From the NCBI RefSeq assembly GCF_001940525.2, contig NZ_CP019437.1, positions 2,144,501 to 2,208,500 of the forward strand: a DNA stretch of 64,000 nt. The letters run 5' to 3'. The notes beneath the pieces are model-generated. The model searched no databases. It was not told the origin of the DNA and saw only the letters and a program-made list of their open reading frames with translations. This document shows positions 35,665 through 45,477 of the stretch, one piece after another (within the stretch, counting starts at the first letter, position 1; each line of letters starts with the position of its first letter). The stretch is from Thioclava nitratireducens. GTDB lineage: Bacteria; Pseudomonadota; Alphaproteobacteria; Rhodobacterales; Rhodobacteraceae. The translations under genes were made by a program, and so were the position numbers.

Positions 35665-37221
35665 ATGGCCGATTCGGATTTGGGTGAACGTGTAGGGCGT
35701 CGCGCGCGCGGTGGTGGCGGGGCAGCCCGTCGGGCCGAGCGCACGGCCGTGAAGGTGGAGTTCTCGCGCTTCATCACGCGCAATATTCCCGACATGGAAA
35801 TCCTGAACGAGGAAGCCCTCGAGATCATCGAGCATAATGCGGAAACCGTGCTCGAAGAGATCGGCGTGAACTTCGTCGAGAACCCCGAAGCCCTCGAGCG
35901 TTGGCGCGAAGCCGGCGCCTCGATCGAAGGCGAACGCGTGCGCATCCCGCGCGGTCTGGCCCGCAAGCTCTGCGCGACCGCGCCGTCGCAATTCACCCAG
36001 CACGCCCGCAACCCCGAGCGCAATGTCGAGATCGGCGGCCGGAACCTCGTGCTGGCCCCGGTCTATGGCCCTCCCTTCGTGCGCGACGCGCAAGGCGGTC
36101 GCCGCTACGCGACGATCGCGGATTTCCGGAACTTCGTGAAGCTCGGATACATGTCGAAATGGCTCCACCATTCCGGCGGCACCGTCTGTGAGCCGACCGA
36201 TGTGGCGGTGAACAAACGTCACCTCGACATGCTCCACGCCCATATGACGCTGTCGGACAAGCCCTATATGGGCTCTGTTACCGAACCTTCGCGCGCCGAG
36301 GATAGCGTCGAGATGTCGAAGATCCTCTTCGGCGAGGAGTTCGTCGACAACAACCCCGTGATGACCTCGCTCATCAACATCAACTCGCCGTTGACCTTCG
36401 ACAACACGATGATGGGCGCGCTGGAAATCTACGCCCGCAACAATCAGGCCTGCATCATCTCGCCCTTCATCGTGGGCGGCGCGATGGCGCCGGTCTCGGT
36501 CGCGGGCACGCTGACGCAGGTGCTGGCCGAGGTGCTGGCGGGCGTGGCCTATTCCCAGCTGATCCGTCCCGGTGCGCCGGTGATCTTCGGCGCGTTCGTG
36601 ACCTCGATCGACATGAACTCGGGCGCACCCACGTTCGGCACGCCGGAAGCCTCGCTGATCACGCTTGGTGCGGGTCAACTCGCACGCCGTCTCAACCTTC
36701 CTTACCGCTCGGCTGGCGGCTTCACCGGCTCGAAACTGCCCGATGCGCAGGCCGCGTACGAGAGCGCCAACACGCTCAATAATGGCCTCTATGCGGGCGT
36801 GAACTTCATGCTCCATGCCTGCGGCTGGCTCGAAGGCGGGTTGGTGTCGTCCTATGAGAAATTCGTGATGGATGCCGATCAACTGGGCGTCCTCCATCGT
36901 CTGGCGCAGGGCGTCGACGCCTCGGAAAACGGGCAGGCGATGGACGCGATCCGCGAGGTTGGCCCGGGCGGTCACTATCTCGGCTGCGCCCATACGCAGG
37001 CCAATTTCAAGGACGCGTTCTGGCGCACGCAGCTGCTCGATTACCGTCCCTTCGAGACCTGGGAAGAGCAGGGCGCACCCGACACGATGGCGCTCGCGAC
37101 GAAGCGGGTCGAGAAGATGCTCAGCGAGTATCAGCAGCCCGCCATGGATCCGAGCATCGCCGAGGCGTTGGCGGCTTATGTCGCACGAAAGAAGGCAGAA
37201 GTGCCCGACGCTTTCCTGTAA
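35665..37221 (+). CDS. trimethylamine methyltransferase (MttB)-family protein without pyrrolysine
   Basis: 518 residues, one uninterrupted frame, so there is no in-frame TAG for pyrrolysine. The family is clear from NAETVLEEIGVNFVENPEALERWREAGA, LVLAPVYGPPFVRD and the later NAFM-like stretches. Non-Pyl members in anaerobes demethylate quaternary amines such as glycine betaine with a corrinoid protein. The alphaproteobacterial members are common but poorly assigned, and no corrinoid protein gene is adjacent here. A hairpin (GCCCGTT 35625-35631 with AACGGGC 35648-35654) sits directly before the GGAGG ribosome-binding site. Confidence 0.88.
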   Translation: MADSDLGERVGRRARGGGGAARRAERTAVKVEFSRFITRNIPDMEILNEEALEIIEHNAETVLEEIGVNFVENPEALERWREAGASIEGERVRIPRGLARKLCATAPSQFTQHARNPERNVEIGGRNLVLAPVYGPPFVRDAQGGRRYATIADFRNFVKLGYMSKWLHHSGGTVCEPTDVAVNKRHLDMLHAHMTLSDKPYMGSVTEPSRAEDSVEMSKILFGEEFVDNNPVMTSLININSPLTFDNTMMGALEIYARNNQACIISPFIVGGAMAPVSVAGTLTQVLAEVLAGVAYSQLIRPGAPVIFGAFVTSIDMNSGAPTFGTPEASLITLGAGQLARRLNLPYRSAGGFTGSKLPDAQAAYESANTLNNGLYAGVNFMLHACGWLEGGLVSSYEKFVMDADQLGVLHRLAQGVDASENGQAMDAIREVGPGGHYLGCAHTQANFKDAFWRTQLLDYRPFETWEEQGAPDTMALATKRVEKMLSEYQQPAMDPSIAEALAAYVARKKAEVPDAFL

Positions 37222-37225
37222 CGGC

Positions 37226-37501
37226 TCAGTCTTCCTCGATCTGATAATCCCGCGCGATCCCCTGGGTCGCGCGGCCCCATTCCGAAGCCTGCACCCGCGC
37301 CTGATGCGCCTCGAACGCGGCCCGGTCGGTGAAGCGTTCCGAGACCGTGAAGACCAGCGGATCGGCTCCTTGCCTGACTTCGAACATCTCGCATCCCGGC
37401 TCGGCATGGGTGAGCGCGATGTGCTCGGGCAGATGGGCACGAACGATCCCGACCTCGGCAGCATCGGCGCAGATCAGGCGCCCGGTTAGTTTGACGACCA
37501 T
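37226..37501 (-). CDS. ABM-domain protein, putative quinol monooxygenase
   Basis: 91 residues. The pattern LTGRLICADAAEVGIVRAHLPEHIALTHAEPGCEMFEV, then FTVSERFTDRAAFEAHQAR fits the antibiotic-biosynthesis monooxygenase (dimeric alpha-beta barrel) family. The E-R-F with nearby His is typical. The substrate is unknown. It is convergent with the MttB-like gene, with only four bases between the stop codons. Confidence 0.82.
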   Translation of the reverse strand: MVVKLTGRLICADAAEVGIVRAHLPEHIALTHAEPGCEMFEVRQGADPLVFTVSERFTDRAAFEAHQARVQASEWGRATQGIARDYQIEED

Positions 37502-37510
37502 CTTTGTCTC

Positions 37511-37548
37511 CCCAAAAGAAAAGGCCCGCGCCTTTCGGACGCGGGCCT
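37511..37548 (-). terminator. intrinsic terminator of guaA
   Basis: On the minus strand, AGGCCCGCG, loop TCCGAAAGG and CGCGGGCCT form a 9-bp stem followed by TTTCTTTT, five bases after the guaA stop. Confidence 0.85.
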
Positions 37549-37553
37549 GAAAT

Positions 37554-39116
37554 TCACTCCCACTCGATCGTGCCGGGGGGCTTCGAGGTGATGTCGTAGG
37601 TCACCCGGTTGATGCCTTTCACCTCGTTGATGATCCGCGTCGCGGTCTCTCCGAGGAATTCGTGGCTGAACGGGTAGTAATCCGCGGTCATGCCATCAAC
37701 GCTCGTCACCGCGCGTAGGGCGCAGGCGTAATCATAGGTCCGCCCGTCGCCCATCACGCCGACGGTGCGCACCGGCAGGATCGCGACGAAAGCCTGCCAG
37801 ATCTCGTCATAGAGACCGTGCTTGCGGATCTGGTCGATATAGACCGCGTCGGCCTTGCGCAGGATTTCCAGCTTGTCGCGGGTGATCTCGCCGGGGCAGC
37901 GGATCGCGAGGCCGGGGCCGGGGAAGGGGTGGCGGCCGATGAAGGAGGCCGGCAGACCCAGCTCGTGACCGAGCGCGCGGACCTCGTCCTTGAACAGCTC
38001 GCGCAGCGGCTCGACCAGTTTCAGGCCCATCTTCTCGGGCAGACCGCCGACGTTGTGGTGCGACTTGATCGTGACGGAAGGACCGCCCGAGAAGCTCACC
38101 GATTCAATGACATCGGGATAGAGCGTGCCCTGCGCGAGGAATTCCGCGTTCTCGATCTCGCCCGCGTATTTCTGGAACACGTCGATGAAGAGGCGCCCGA
38201 TCGTCTTGCGCTTCACTTCAGGGTCGGTGACGCCTTCCAACTCGCCTAGGAACAGCTCGCTCTCGTCGGCATGGATCAGCTTGATATTGTAATGGTCGCG
38301 GAACATCGTGACCACTTCTTCGGCCTCGTTATGCCGCAGCAGCCCGTGATCCACGAAGACGCAGGTCAGCTGATCGCCGATCGCTTCGTGAAGCAGGATC
38401 GCGGTGACCGAGCTGTCGACGCCGCCGGACAGGCCGCAGATCACATGGCTGTCGCCGACCTGCTCGCGGATCTGCTTGATCGCCTCGTCGCGATAGGCAT
38501 CCATCGTCCAGTCGCCGGTGAAGCCCGCGTCGCGCACGAAGTTCTCATACAGCGTCTTGCCGTTCGGCGTGTGATGCACCTCCGGGTGGAACTGCACCGC
38601 GTAGAAGCGACGGCTCAGATCGGCGGTGATCGCGTAAGGTGCGCCCGGCGAGGTGCCATAGACCTCGAAGCCAGGCGCGATGCGGCTGACATGGTCGCCA
38701 TGGCTCATCCAGACCTGCTCGCGGCCCGCGCCATCCATGAACCAGCCGGTGAGCAGATCGATCCGCGTCTCGGTCGGCGTCACATAGGCGCGCCCGAATT
38801 CGGCGGAGCCGTGCTTGGCCTCCACCAGACCGCCCAGATCCTGCATCATCACCTGCTGGCCGTAGCAGATGCCGAGGATCGGCACCCCAAGCTCATAGGC
38901 CGATTTCGGCGGCCGCGGAGAGCCCTCTCGCGTGACCGAATCCGGCCCGCCCGAGAAGATGATCGCTTTCGGGGCGAACTCTTTCAGGAAGGCGTCGGTG
39001 ACGTTCTGATAGGGATGGATTTCGCAATAAACATTCAGCTCGCGAAGCCGCCGCGCAATCAGCTGCGTGACTTGAGAACCGAAGTCGATGATGAGGAGGC
39101 GCTGATGGTCTGTCAT
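37554..39116 (-). CDS. guaA: GMP synthase (glutamine-hydrolysing)
   Basis: 520 residues from ATG at 39116 ([15 protein letters not shown]). The glutaminase domain has the catalytic triad Cys84 in LGICYGQQ with His177 and Glu179 in QFHPEVHH. The synthetase P-loop is SGGVDSS (230-236), and the dimerisation domain ends [18 protein letters not shown]. It converts XMP to GMP. The upstream open frame to 39152 is not needed. Confidence 0.97.
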   Translation of the reverse strand: MTDHQRLLIIDFGSQVTQLIARRLRELNVYCEIHPYQNVTDAFLKEFAPKAIIFSGGPDSVTREGSPRPPKSAYELGVPILGICYGQQVMMQDLGGLVEAKHGSAEFGRAYVTPTETRIDLLTGWFMDGAGREQVWMSHGDHVSRIAPGFEVYGTSPGAPYAITADLSRRFYAVQFHPEVHHTPNGKTLYENFVRDAGFTGDWTMDAYRDEAIKQIREQVGDSHVICGLSGGVDSSVTAILLHEAIGDQLTCVFVDHGLLRHNEAEEVVTMFRDHYNIKLIHADESELFLGELEGVTDPEVKRKTIGRLFIDVFQKYAGEIENAEFLAQGTLYPDVIESVSFSGGPSVTIKSHHNVGGLPEKMGLKLVEPLRELFKDEVRALGHELGLPASFIGRHPFPGPGLAIRCPGEITRDKLEILRKADAVYIDQIRKHGLYDEIWQAFVAILPVRTVGVMGDGRTYDYACALRAVTSVDGMTADYYPFSHEFLGETATRIINEVKGINRVTYDITSKPPGTIEWE

Positions 39117-39209
39117 GCCGATGGCATTAGGACGCGTTTTCGCGCTTGGCAAGAGGGCAGCTTGCGCAACGGTTGTTTATCGCGCGTGTTGCTTCTTCGA
39201 CATCGCCGC

Positions 39210-40532
39210 TCAGCTCTCCGGATAGCCTCCCGGGATCAGTGGCCGGATCTTCAGCCGGGTGATCCGGTTGTCCTTGCGGCCCGCGACCTCGAAGCGGAAG
39301 CCGTGGAAGGAAAAGACCTGACCCTCGGTCGGGATGGTCTGCGCCTCGTGGATCACCAGACCGGCGACGGTGTTGGCCTCGTCATCGGGCAGCGTCCAGT
39401 CGGTCTCGCGGTTCAGGTCGCGGATCGTCATCGCGCCGTCGACGATGTAATCGCCGTTCTCGGTGGGTTTCAGGCGTTTCTCGGACTTGGGATCGAACTC
39501 GTCGGTGATCTCGCCGACGATTTCCTCGAGGATGTCCTCCAGCGTCAGCAGACCGCGCAGATCGCCATATTCGTCCACCACGAGCGCGAAATGGGTGCGA
39601 CGTTTCAGGAACTCCTGCATCTGTTCGTCGAGGGGCGTCGTCTCGGGGACGAAATAAGGCTTCATCATCACTTTGGAGATGTCGAGATCGGCCACGCTCT
39701 CCAGCGTCCCGTCGCCCCCGCGCACGACTTTCTCGACCGCGCGCAGCAGGTCTTTCGAGTGGATCACGCCCACCACGTTCTCGCGCTCGCCGCGATAGAG
39801 CGGCAGCCGGGTATGAGGTGAGGACAGCACCGCCGTGAGGATCGCATCGGGGTCTTCCTCGATGTCGATCATCTCGATCTGGCTCCGGTGGAGCATGATC
39901 TCTTCGACCGTGCGATTGCCAAGGTCGAGCGCGCCCAGCAAGCGGTCGCGATCTTCCTTGTCCACCGTGCCCTCGGATTGCCCCAGCGCCAGCGCGCCCG
40001 CGATTTCCTCGTGGATCGAGAACATATGGGTGTTCTTGTCGGTCCGCATCCCGAAGGCATAGAGGATGCCGCGCACGATCATCCGCACGATGGCGACGAT
40101 CGGGGCGAGGACGAGGGTCACGACGCGGATCGGGCCCGCGACTTTCGAGGCGACTTTCTCCGGCAGGGTGATTGCGTAGGTCTTGGGCAGGACTTCCGAG
40201 AAGACCAGCACCAGCACCGTCATCACCAGCGTCGCAAGCGCCACGCCCGATTGCCCGAAGACCCGCGTAAGCAGCGCGGTTGCCAGCGAAGCCGAGAGGA
40301 TGTTGACCACGTTGTTGCCCAGCAGGATCGCGCCGATCAGACGCTCGCTATCCTCGGTGACCTCCAGCGCGGTTTGCGCGCCACTTTCGCCCTTGTCGGC
40401 CTGCGCGCGCAGCTTCGCGCGGCTGGCCGCGGTCAGTGCGGTTTCCGAGCCCGAGAAGAAGGCCGAGAGCGCCAGCAGCAGAATGATCGAACCGGCGGTG
40501 AGCCAGAAGGCAAAATCGAGAGTGTTTTCCAT
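39210..40532 (-). CDS. CNNM/CorC-HlyC family transporter-like protein
   Basis: 440 residues. A CNNM-type membrane domain (about residues 1-180, with FFSGSETALTAASRAKL and VVNILSASLATALL) is followed by a CBS pair and a C-terminal CorC_HlyC domain with the FALVVDEYGDLRGLLTLEDILEEIVGEI pattern. Family members are linked to Mg2+ or Co2+ efflux and were once called haemolysins. It follows xerD with 33 bases between. Confidence 0.92.
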   Translation of the reverse strand: MENTLDFAFWLTAGSIILLLALSAFFSGSETALTAASRAKLRAQADKGESGAQTALEVTEDSERLIGAILLGNNVVNILSASLATALLTRVFGQSGVALATLVMTVLVLVFSEVLPKTYAITLPEKVASKVAGPIRVVTLVLAPIVAIVRMIVRGILYAFGMRTDKNTHMFSIHEEIAGALALGQSEGTVDKEDRDRLLGALDLGNRTVEEIMLHRSQIEMIDIEEDPDAILTAVLSSPHTRLPLYRGERENVVGVIHSKDLLRAVEKVVRGGDGTLESVADLDISKVMMKPYFVPETTPLDEQMQEFLKRRTHFALVVDEYGDLRGLLTLEDILEEIVGEITDEFDPKSEKRLKPTENGDYIVDGAMTIRDLNRETDWTLPDDEANTVAGLVIHEAQTIPTEGQVFSFHGFRFEVAGRKDNRITRLKIRPLIPGGYPES

Positions 40533-40565
40533 GATGTCAGGTTATGGGGCGCGGGCAGGACGCAT

Positions 40566-41543
40566 TCAAGCGGTGCCGTCACTTTTGCCGCGCGGTTTCG
40601 CCAGCGGGTGATGGGTCAGCACCAGCTCCTTGAGCCGTTCGTCCAGCACATGGGTGTAGATCTCCGTGGTCGACAGGTCCGCGTGCCCCAGAAGCATCTG
40701 AATCGCCCGCAGATCGGCACCGCCTTGCAGAAGATGGGTGGCGAAGGCGTGGCGCAAGACGTGGGGCGTGACCTTGGCGGGGCTCACCCCGGCCTTGACC
40801 GCGATATCCTTCAAGAGCTTGTGAAAGCCCTGTCGCGTGAGGTGACCTTCCTTGCCGCCCGACGGGAAAAGGTAGCGCGAGGGCGGCGCGCGGTGTTCGA
40901 TGCGCGCCTGTTCCTCGGCCTCGTCGCGCGCGGTCAGCCAGTCGGCGAGCGCCTCGCGAGCGGGGGGCGAGAGCGGCACCATCCTCTCCTTGTCGCCCTT
41001 GCCGCGCACGAGTAGCATCCGGGGGTCGCCGCGCGCGGAGGAAACGGGCAGGGAGACCAGCTCGGACACCCGCATCCCGGTCGCGTAGAGCAGTTCCATC
41101 AGGCAGCGATTGCGGATCTGGTCCTTTTGCGAGCGGCCCTGATCGCGGGCAGCCTCCAGCAGAGCCTCCACCTCCTCGAGGCTCAGCGTCTTGGGCAGGC
41201 GCTGCGCGCGCCCGGGGCCGGAGATGCGGATCGCCGGATTGTCCGCGCGCCAGCCTTCCTCATAGGCGAAGCGGTAAAGCTGCCGGATCGCGGAGAGTCT
41301 GCGCGCGCGGGTCGATTTCGCCAGACCCTCTGCCTCGCAGCGGATCAGGTAGGTCTCGATATCGGCGCGAGTGAGGCTGGCGTAGCTAAGCCCCTTTGCC
41401 TGAAGAAACCCCGCGAAGTCATTGAGATCACGCCCGTAACTCAGGATCGTGTTGCGTGCTGCGCCCGCTTCGGCGGCCTGAGCATCGAGGAAGATCGGCA
41501 GCCATTGCGGATCGGGCGGCGCGTCTGAACCGGGGCCGGTCAC
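40566..41543 (-). CDS. xerD: site-specific tyrosine recombinase XerD
   Basis: 325 residues. All catalytic residues are visible: Arg158 in TGMRVSEL, Lys182 in RGKGDKERMVP, His261 and Arg264 in HVLRHAFATHLL, His287 in LGHADLSTTEIY and Tyr296. The N-terminal core-binding SAM-like domain is present. It resolves chromosome dimers at dif with XerC. ATG overlaps the stop of the unknown secreted protein gene (ATGA). It belongs to the chromosome core, not to the island. Confidence 0.95.
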   Translation of the reverse strand: MTGPGSDAPPDPQWLPIFLDAQAAEAGAARNTILSYGRDLNDFAGFLQAKGLSYASLTRADIETYLIRCEAEGLAKSTRARRLSAIRQLYRFAYEEGWRADNPAIRISGPGRAQRLPKTLSLEEVEALLEAARDQGRSQKDQIRNRCLMELLYATGMRVSELVSLPVSSARGDPRMLLVRGKGDKERMVPLSPPAREALADWLTARDEAEEQARIEHRAPPSRYLFPSGGKEGHLTRQGFHKLLKDIAVKAGVSPAKVTPHVLRHAFATHLLQGGADLRAIQMLLGHADLSTTEIYTHVLDERLKELVLTHHPLAKPRGKSDGTA

Positions 41544-43144
41544 GGGGTGTCTCCGAGTACAATCATCTCGATCGCGGCGCGCCGGGCGACGGTTTCCAGC
41601 CCGGCGAGCCGTAGTAGGCTCAGACCCTCCCGAAGCCGCGGGTAATCGCCTTTCGATCCCTCGCTTACATCGCCGATCGCTTCGATCAGGGCGAGGCCCA
41701 GCTGGTCGGGCAGCAAGCTCTCGTAGCGAGCAGGCGGCGCAGCGGGGGACGCATCAAAGACGGATTTAAGCACCTGATCGCGGGCCCCGGTCGCTGGCGC
41801 GGTTCCGGTATCGCCCGCAGCGAGAGCCTTGAGCAGCTTGGCCCGCGGTGACTGCGGCGCCGATTTCAGGGCGTTCTCTTCGTAATTCGGGGTGAGCAGG
41901 CTCAGCTCATAGGCGATGCGCCCGGCGCGGCCCGGCAGGTCCATGCCCGCGAGCCGGTCGCCGAACAGGGTGCCCAGCACCGGGACCAGGTCTTCCGGGG
42001 CCATCGCATCATAGGCGGCGGGCAGGGCGGTCGCGATCGCATCGGCTTTGCCGCTCTCCAACGCATCATCCAGCGCGCTCACCGCCGACACGCGATCCCA
42101 GAGCGCGCCCGACGCGGCTGCCTTGCGCTCGGTATAGAGCCCCAGCAACTGGTTCGGGTCGAGCACACCCGCGCGGGCCAGTCGCTCGGCGGCCTCCAAT
42201 TGCGACTTCCAGCCGTTATTCTCGGTCAGATCCGCCTGTGCGAAGGCCAGCGGCAGCGTCGCAGTAGGCAGCGGCTGACCGATCGCCTCCATCATCTTGA
42301 AAGCCAAGGGCGTGACGTGATCGGGCGGCGGCGCATCGCCGGCCTCCTCGGCCAGCGCCGGATCGAGGAATTGCTCCAGCAGCGACTGGTCCTCTGCCGG
42401 GATCTGCCCCAGCGCACTGCCGGTGCCATAGGTCAGCTCGGCCGTGTCCCATTGCCCGTTGCGCGCTAGGCAGAACACCCGCGCCGCGTAGGATGGTGCG
42501 ATGCCGGGAGTGCGCTCGATGATCTTGCAGGCGCGGTTTTCCTGCCCGAGAAGCAGCGCTACGTCGAAGCTGCGGCGGAAAATCTCGGGGCTCGCCGTGC
42601 CTGCCTGTCCCAGAAGGGCATTCGCCTGTTCCAGCGCACCCATGTCCAATAGCCGGTCGATCCGGGCGAGGAAGAGCTGGTTGCGTTGCGCCGGCGTCTC
42701 GATCTGGGGCGGATTCAGTTCCGCCAGCAGAAGCGTCAGGCTCAAGCCCTGAAGCGCGGGCAGCTGATCGAGCGGCATTGCCCGCAGCGCCTGCGCCAGT
42801 TCCGGCTCGGGCGTCTTGCCCCAGAGATCGCGCGGCAATCCGGTGCGATCCGGGGTCAGAAGACCCAGGCTGTCGGCGGAGGGCGCATCGAGCGAGAGCA
42901 CCGCGATATCCTCGATCCCGCCCGCGCCGGTGACCGGAGCTTGCGAAGAGGTCGAGCCGCCGCGCGGCGTGGTCGCCAGCGAATGTGAAAGCCAGTCGAT
43001 TGCGGACATCGGGCTGCCGGTCGTCGCGGAGGCATCCACCGGCGTCGTCGATTGCGCGGCGGCCGGATCCGCCACGAGACCGCCAAGCGCGAAACCGCTC
43101 AGCCAGATCAGGCCGAGGATCGCCGGACGGCGATCAGTTGCCAC
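41540..43144 (-). CDS. secreted protein of unknown function
   Basis: 534 residues from GTG at 43144, which has GGAGAT seven bases upstream. From that start the protein has a clean signal peptide (ILGLIWLSGFALGGLVADPAAA, cleavage before QS); the longer frame from 43222 would put a charged tail in front. The mature part is Ala/Leu-rich and helical, with repeated short helices (ALEQANALLGQAG, AAERLARAGVLDPNQLLGLY) that look like a TPR/HAT-type alpha solenoid. I know no named family. It overlaps the small membrane protein gene upstream by 11 bases and xerD downstream, so all three are co-transcribed. Confidence 0.75.
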   Translation of the reverse strand: MATDRRPAILGLIWLSGFALGGLVADPAAAQSTTPVDASATTGSPMSAIDWLSHSLATTPRGGSTSSQAPVTGAGGIEDIAVLSLDAPSADSLGLLTPDRTGLPRDLWGKTPEPELAQALRAMPLDQLPALQGLSLTLLLAELNPPQIETPAQRNQLFLARIDRLLDMGALEQANALLGQAGTASPEIFRRSFDVALLLGQENRACKIIERTPGIAPSYAARVFCLARNGQWDTAELTYGTGSALGQIPAEDQSLLEQFLDPALAEEAGDAPPPDHVTPLAFKMMEAIGQPLPTATLPLAFAQADLTENNGWKSQLEAAERLARAGVLDPNQLLGLYTERKAAASGALWDRVSAVSALDDALESGKADAIATALPAAYDAMAPEDLVPVLGTLFGDRLAGMDLPGRAGRIAYELSLLTPNYEENALKSAPQSPRAKLLKALAAGDTGTAPATGARDQVLKSVFDASPAAPPARYESLLPDQLGLALIEAIGDVSEGSKGDYPRLREGLSLLRLAGLETVARRAAIEMIVLGDTP

Positions 43145-43358
43145 TCGCAGTATCTCCGTCGGTCCCGGCATCGGTACCCGTCTTGGTGCTCGCATCGGAA
43201 CTACCCGCGCCCGCCGCGGCACCCGTGCCGTCGGGCAGGGTGACCTCGATACGCTGTTCCTGACTGTCGGGGCTCATGTCGCCCAAGTAAGCAAAGCCGA
43301 TCACGCCGATCGCGCCAAGCACCAGAAGGATGACGATAAGCTTGAAGATGCGCCCCAT
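43134..43358 (-). CDS. small membrane-anchored protein of unknown function
   Basis: 74 residues. One N-terminal membrane helix (FKLIVILLVLGAIGVIGFAYLG) is followed by an acidic, then Ala/Gly/Ser/Thr/Asp-rich low-complexity tail outside the membrane. No family is recognised. It is the first gene of the unit with the secreted solenoid-like protein and xerD, and is divergent from aroK. It may present or recruit the secreted partner. Confidence 0.7.
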   Translation of the reverse strand: MGRIFKLIVILLVLGAIGVIGFAYLGDMSPDSQEQRIEVTLPDGTGAAAGAGSSDASTKTGTDAGTDGDTASGN

Positions 43359-43590
43359 AATCTCTCTTTTCTGCCGTCTGTCGCGGCCCGTCCCAGATCG
43401 TGTCTCTCGGCGGGCGGGCCGTTCTTGGTTGCGGTTTCGCGTTGATCATATATGGCATTTCAGGGAAGTTCACGCCATTCAAGGGGTCCTGCGTCACGAT
43501 TGTGCAAGGCTCCGCCGATGGCAAGCCTTGTCCGCCCCGCCGGGATTGACAGGGCAGGAATACCGCAGGCGACGCGAGGCAGGGGGCGCA

Positions 43591-44163
43591 GTGGAAGGCG
43601 AAACCGGGAAAGTGGGCCATCTGACGCGCTCCGTCGTGCTCGTGGGCATGATGGGGTCTGGAAAGACCGCCGTTGGTACCGCGCTGTCCAAGATGCTCGA
43701 TTCGCCGTTTCTCGACAGCGACCACGAAATCGAACGCGCCGCCCAGATGACCGTGGCCGAAATTTTCGCCCGCGATGGCGAGCCGTTCTTCCGCGCCCGC
43801 GAATCGGAAGTGCTGGAGCGGCTGCTGATGGGGCCGCCCGGCGTCATCTCCACCGGAGGCGGGGCTTTCCTGTCGGAAAAGAACCGCGAGTTGATCAACC
43901 GGCTGGGCGTGTCGGTCTGGCTGAAGGCGGATCTGGATATCCTGTGGAATCGCGTGCGCCACAAGAACACGCGGCCCCTGCTGCGCACAGCCGACCCGAA
44001 ACGGACGCTGAGCGACCTGCTCACGGCGCGCCTTCCGCATTACGAGAAGGCCCAAATCGTGGTGGAGGCCGAACCGGGCCTCTCCGTGCTGGGGATGGCG
44101 CGCAAGGTGGTGAGCCATCTGCGCGAGGTGGATGGATTGATCGAAGAGGTGAAAGATGCGTGA
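43591..44163 (+). CDS. aroK: shikimate kinase
   Basis: 190 residues from GTG at 43591 (AGGGGG nearby). A second GTG at 43612 is possible. Walker A is LVGMMGSGKTAVG, shikimate binding is LDSDHEIE, and TGGGAF and RPLL hold the substrate and lid arginines. It phosphorylates shikimate in aromatic amino acid synthesis. Its stop overlaps the aroB start by eight bases, the usual aroKB operon. Confidence 0.92.
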   Translation: MEGETGKVGHLTRSVVLVGMMGSGKTAVGTALSKMLDSPFLDSDHEIERAAQMTVAEIFARDGEPFFRARESEVLERLLMGPPGVISTGGGAFLSEKNRELINRLGVSVWLKADLDILWNRVRHKNTRPLLRTADPKRTLSDLLTARLPHYEKAQIVVEAEPGLSVLGMARKVVSHLREVDGLIEEVKDA

Positions 44164-45262
44164 GATCGTGCCGGTCGAGCTGGGCGAGCGTTCCTACGAG
44201 GTGCGCATCGGCACCGGGCTCTTGGAAAACGCAGGCACCGAGATCGCACCCTTGCTGCGCCGTCCGCGCGTGGCCGTCGTCGCCGATCAGACGGTGGCCG
44301 ATCTGCATCTCGCAACCCTGCGCCGCGGTCTTGGCGATATCGAGATGGTCTCGCTGACCTTGCCGCCGGGCGAGGGTACGAAGAGCTGGCCGCAATTCAC
44401 CCGCACCGTCGAATGGCTGCTGGAGCAGAAGGTCGAGCGCAAGGATATCGTCATCGCTTTGGGCGGCGGCGTGATCGGCGACCTGGTGGGGTTTGCGGCC
44501 GCCGTGCTACGCCGGGGCGTGCGCTTCGTGCAGATCCCGACCTCGCTCCTCGCGCAGGTCGACAGCTCCGTGGGCGGCAAGACCGGGATCAACGCGCCGC
44601 AGGGCAAGAACCTGATCGGCGCCTTCCATCAGCCCTCGCTGGTGCTGGCCGATCTCGACGTGCTCGGCACGCTCGAGCCGCGTGACTTCCTCGCGGGCTA
44701 TGGCGAGGTGGTGAAATACGGCCTTCTGGGCGATGCGGATTTCTTCGACTGGCTCGAGGCGAATGCGCCAGCTATGGCGCAAGGCGACATGGAAAAGCGC
44801 CTGCATGCTGTGAAACGCTCGGTCGAGATGAAGGCCGAGATCGTGGCGCGCGACGAGACGGAGGAGGGCGACCGCGCACTCCTCAACCTTGGCCACACGT
44901 TCTGCCACGCGCTGGAGGCCGCGACAGGCTATTCCGACCGCCTCCTGCATGGCGAGGGCGTGGCGATCGGCTGCGCGATGGCGTTCGAGCTCAGCCAGCG
45001 CCTCGGCCTGTGTTCGCAAGAGGCACCGAGCCGCGTGCGTGCGCATCTGCGCGACATGGGGATGAAGACCGATCTGGCCGATATCGAAGGCGATTTGCCG
45101 GGGCGCGACGCGCTGATCGACCTGATGGCGCAGGACAAGAAAGTGCTCGATGGCAAGCTGCGCTTCATTCTCGCGCGCGGCATCGGGGAGGCTTTCGTGA
45201 CGTCGGATGTGCCGCGCGACGTGCTGGCAGGCGTGCTCGACGACGCGCTCGCCGCGCGGTAA
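44156..45262 (+). CDS. aroB: 3-dehydroquinate synthase
   Basis: 368 residues. NAD-binding [14 protein letters not shown], then [19 protein letters not shown], and the metal ligands in [24 protein letters not shown] and [10 protein letters not shown] are all present. It makes 3-dehydroquinate from DAHP, the second step of the shikimate pathway. It overlaps aroK. Confidence 0.97.
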   Translation: MREIVPVELGERSYEVRIGTGLLENAGTEIAPLLRRPRVAVVADQTVADLHLATLRRGLGDIEMVSLTLPPGEGTKSWPQFTRTVEWLLEQKVERKDIVIALGGGVIGDLVGFAAAVLRRGVRFVQIPTSLLAQVDSSVGGKTGINAPQGKNLIGAFHQPSLVLADLDVLGTLEPRDFLAGYGEVVKYGLLGDADFFDWLEANAPAMAQGDMEKRLHAVKRSVEMKAEIVARDETEEGDRALLNLGHTFCHALEAATGYSDRLLHGEGVAIGCAMAFELSQRLGLCSQEAPSRVRAHLRDMGMKTDLADIEGDLPGRDALIDLMAQDKKVLDGKLRFILARGIGEAFVTSDVPRDVLAGVLDDALAAR

Positions 45263-45275
45263 GCCGATTTCCCAG

Positions 45276-45303
45276 TTGCGAGCCGCGCGCTCCTTCTTTA
45301 TAC
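45276..45303 (+). promoter_or_regulatory. candidate promoter of tRNA-Arg
   Basis: TTGCGA (45276-45281), a 16-base spacer and TTATAC (45298-45303) lie just before the tRNA, with the start point expected near 45310. Confidence 0.45.
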
Positions 45304-45313
45304 GCCGCTTCAG

Positions 45314-45390
45314 GCACCCATAGCTCAGCTGGATAGAGCGCTGCCCTCCGAAGGCAGAGGCCGAAGGTTCGAATCCTTCTGGGTGCGCCA
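45314..45390 (+). tRNA. tRNA-Arg (anticodon CCG)
   Basis: 77 bases including an encoded CCA. The acceptor stem GCACCCA pairs with TGGGTGC, with discriminator G. The D arm reads GCTC...GAGC. The anticodon stem CTGCC/GGCAG holds the loop CTCCGAA, giving anticodon CCG. The T arm is AGGTTCGAATCC. It lies 139 bases left of the island junction but is intact and not duplicated. Confidence 0.95.
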
Positions 45391-45477
45391 TTTCCCCCAG
45401 TTTCCGGAATTTCAGCGCCTTGGGGGCGGCACAGGCGCTATCGAGACGGCCCCGAGACAGACCCGATGAGAGATGCG

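Noticed and set aside
35665..37221. Pyrrolysine (TAG) readthrough in the MttB-like gene
   Set aside because: The frame has no internal TAG; it is a non-pyrrolysine member.
40566..41543. XerD-like recombinase as the island's integrase
   Set aside because: It lies outside the island, has full XerD features and sits in a conserved-looking housekeeping unit. The island's own integrase is the truncated gene at 60228-61032.
45314..45390. tRNA-Arg as the island's integration site
   Set aside because: The tRNA is complete, its 3' end is not repeated at the right end, and the junction repeats fall in dusA sequence 139 bases further on.
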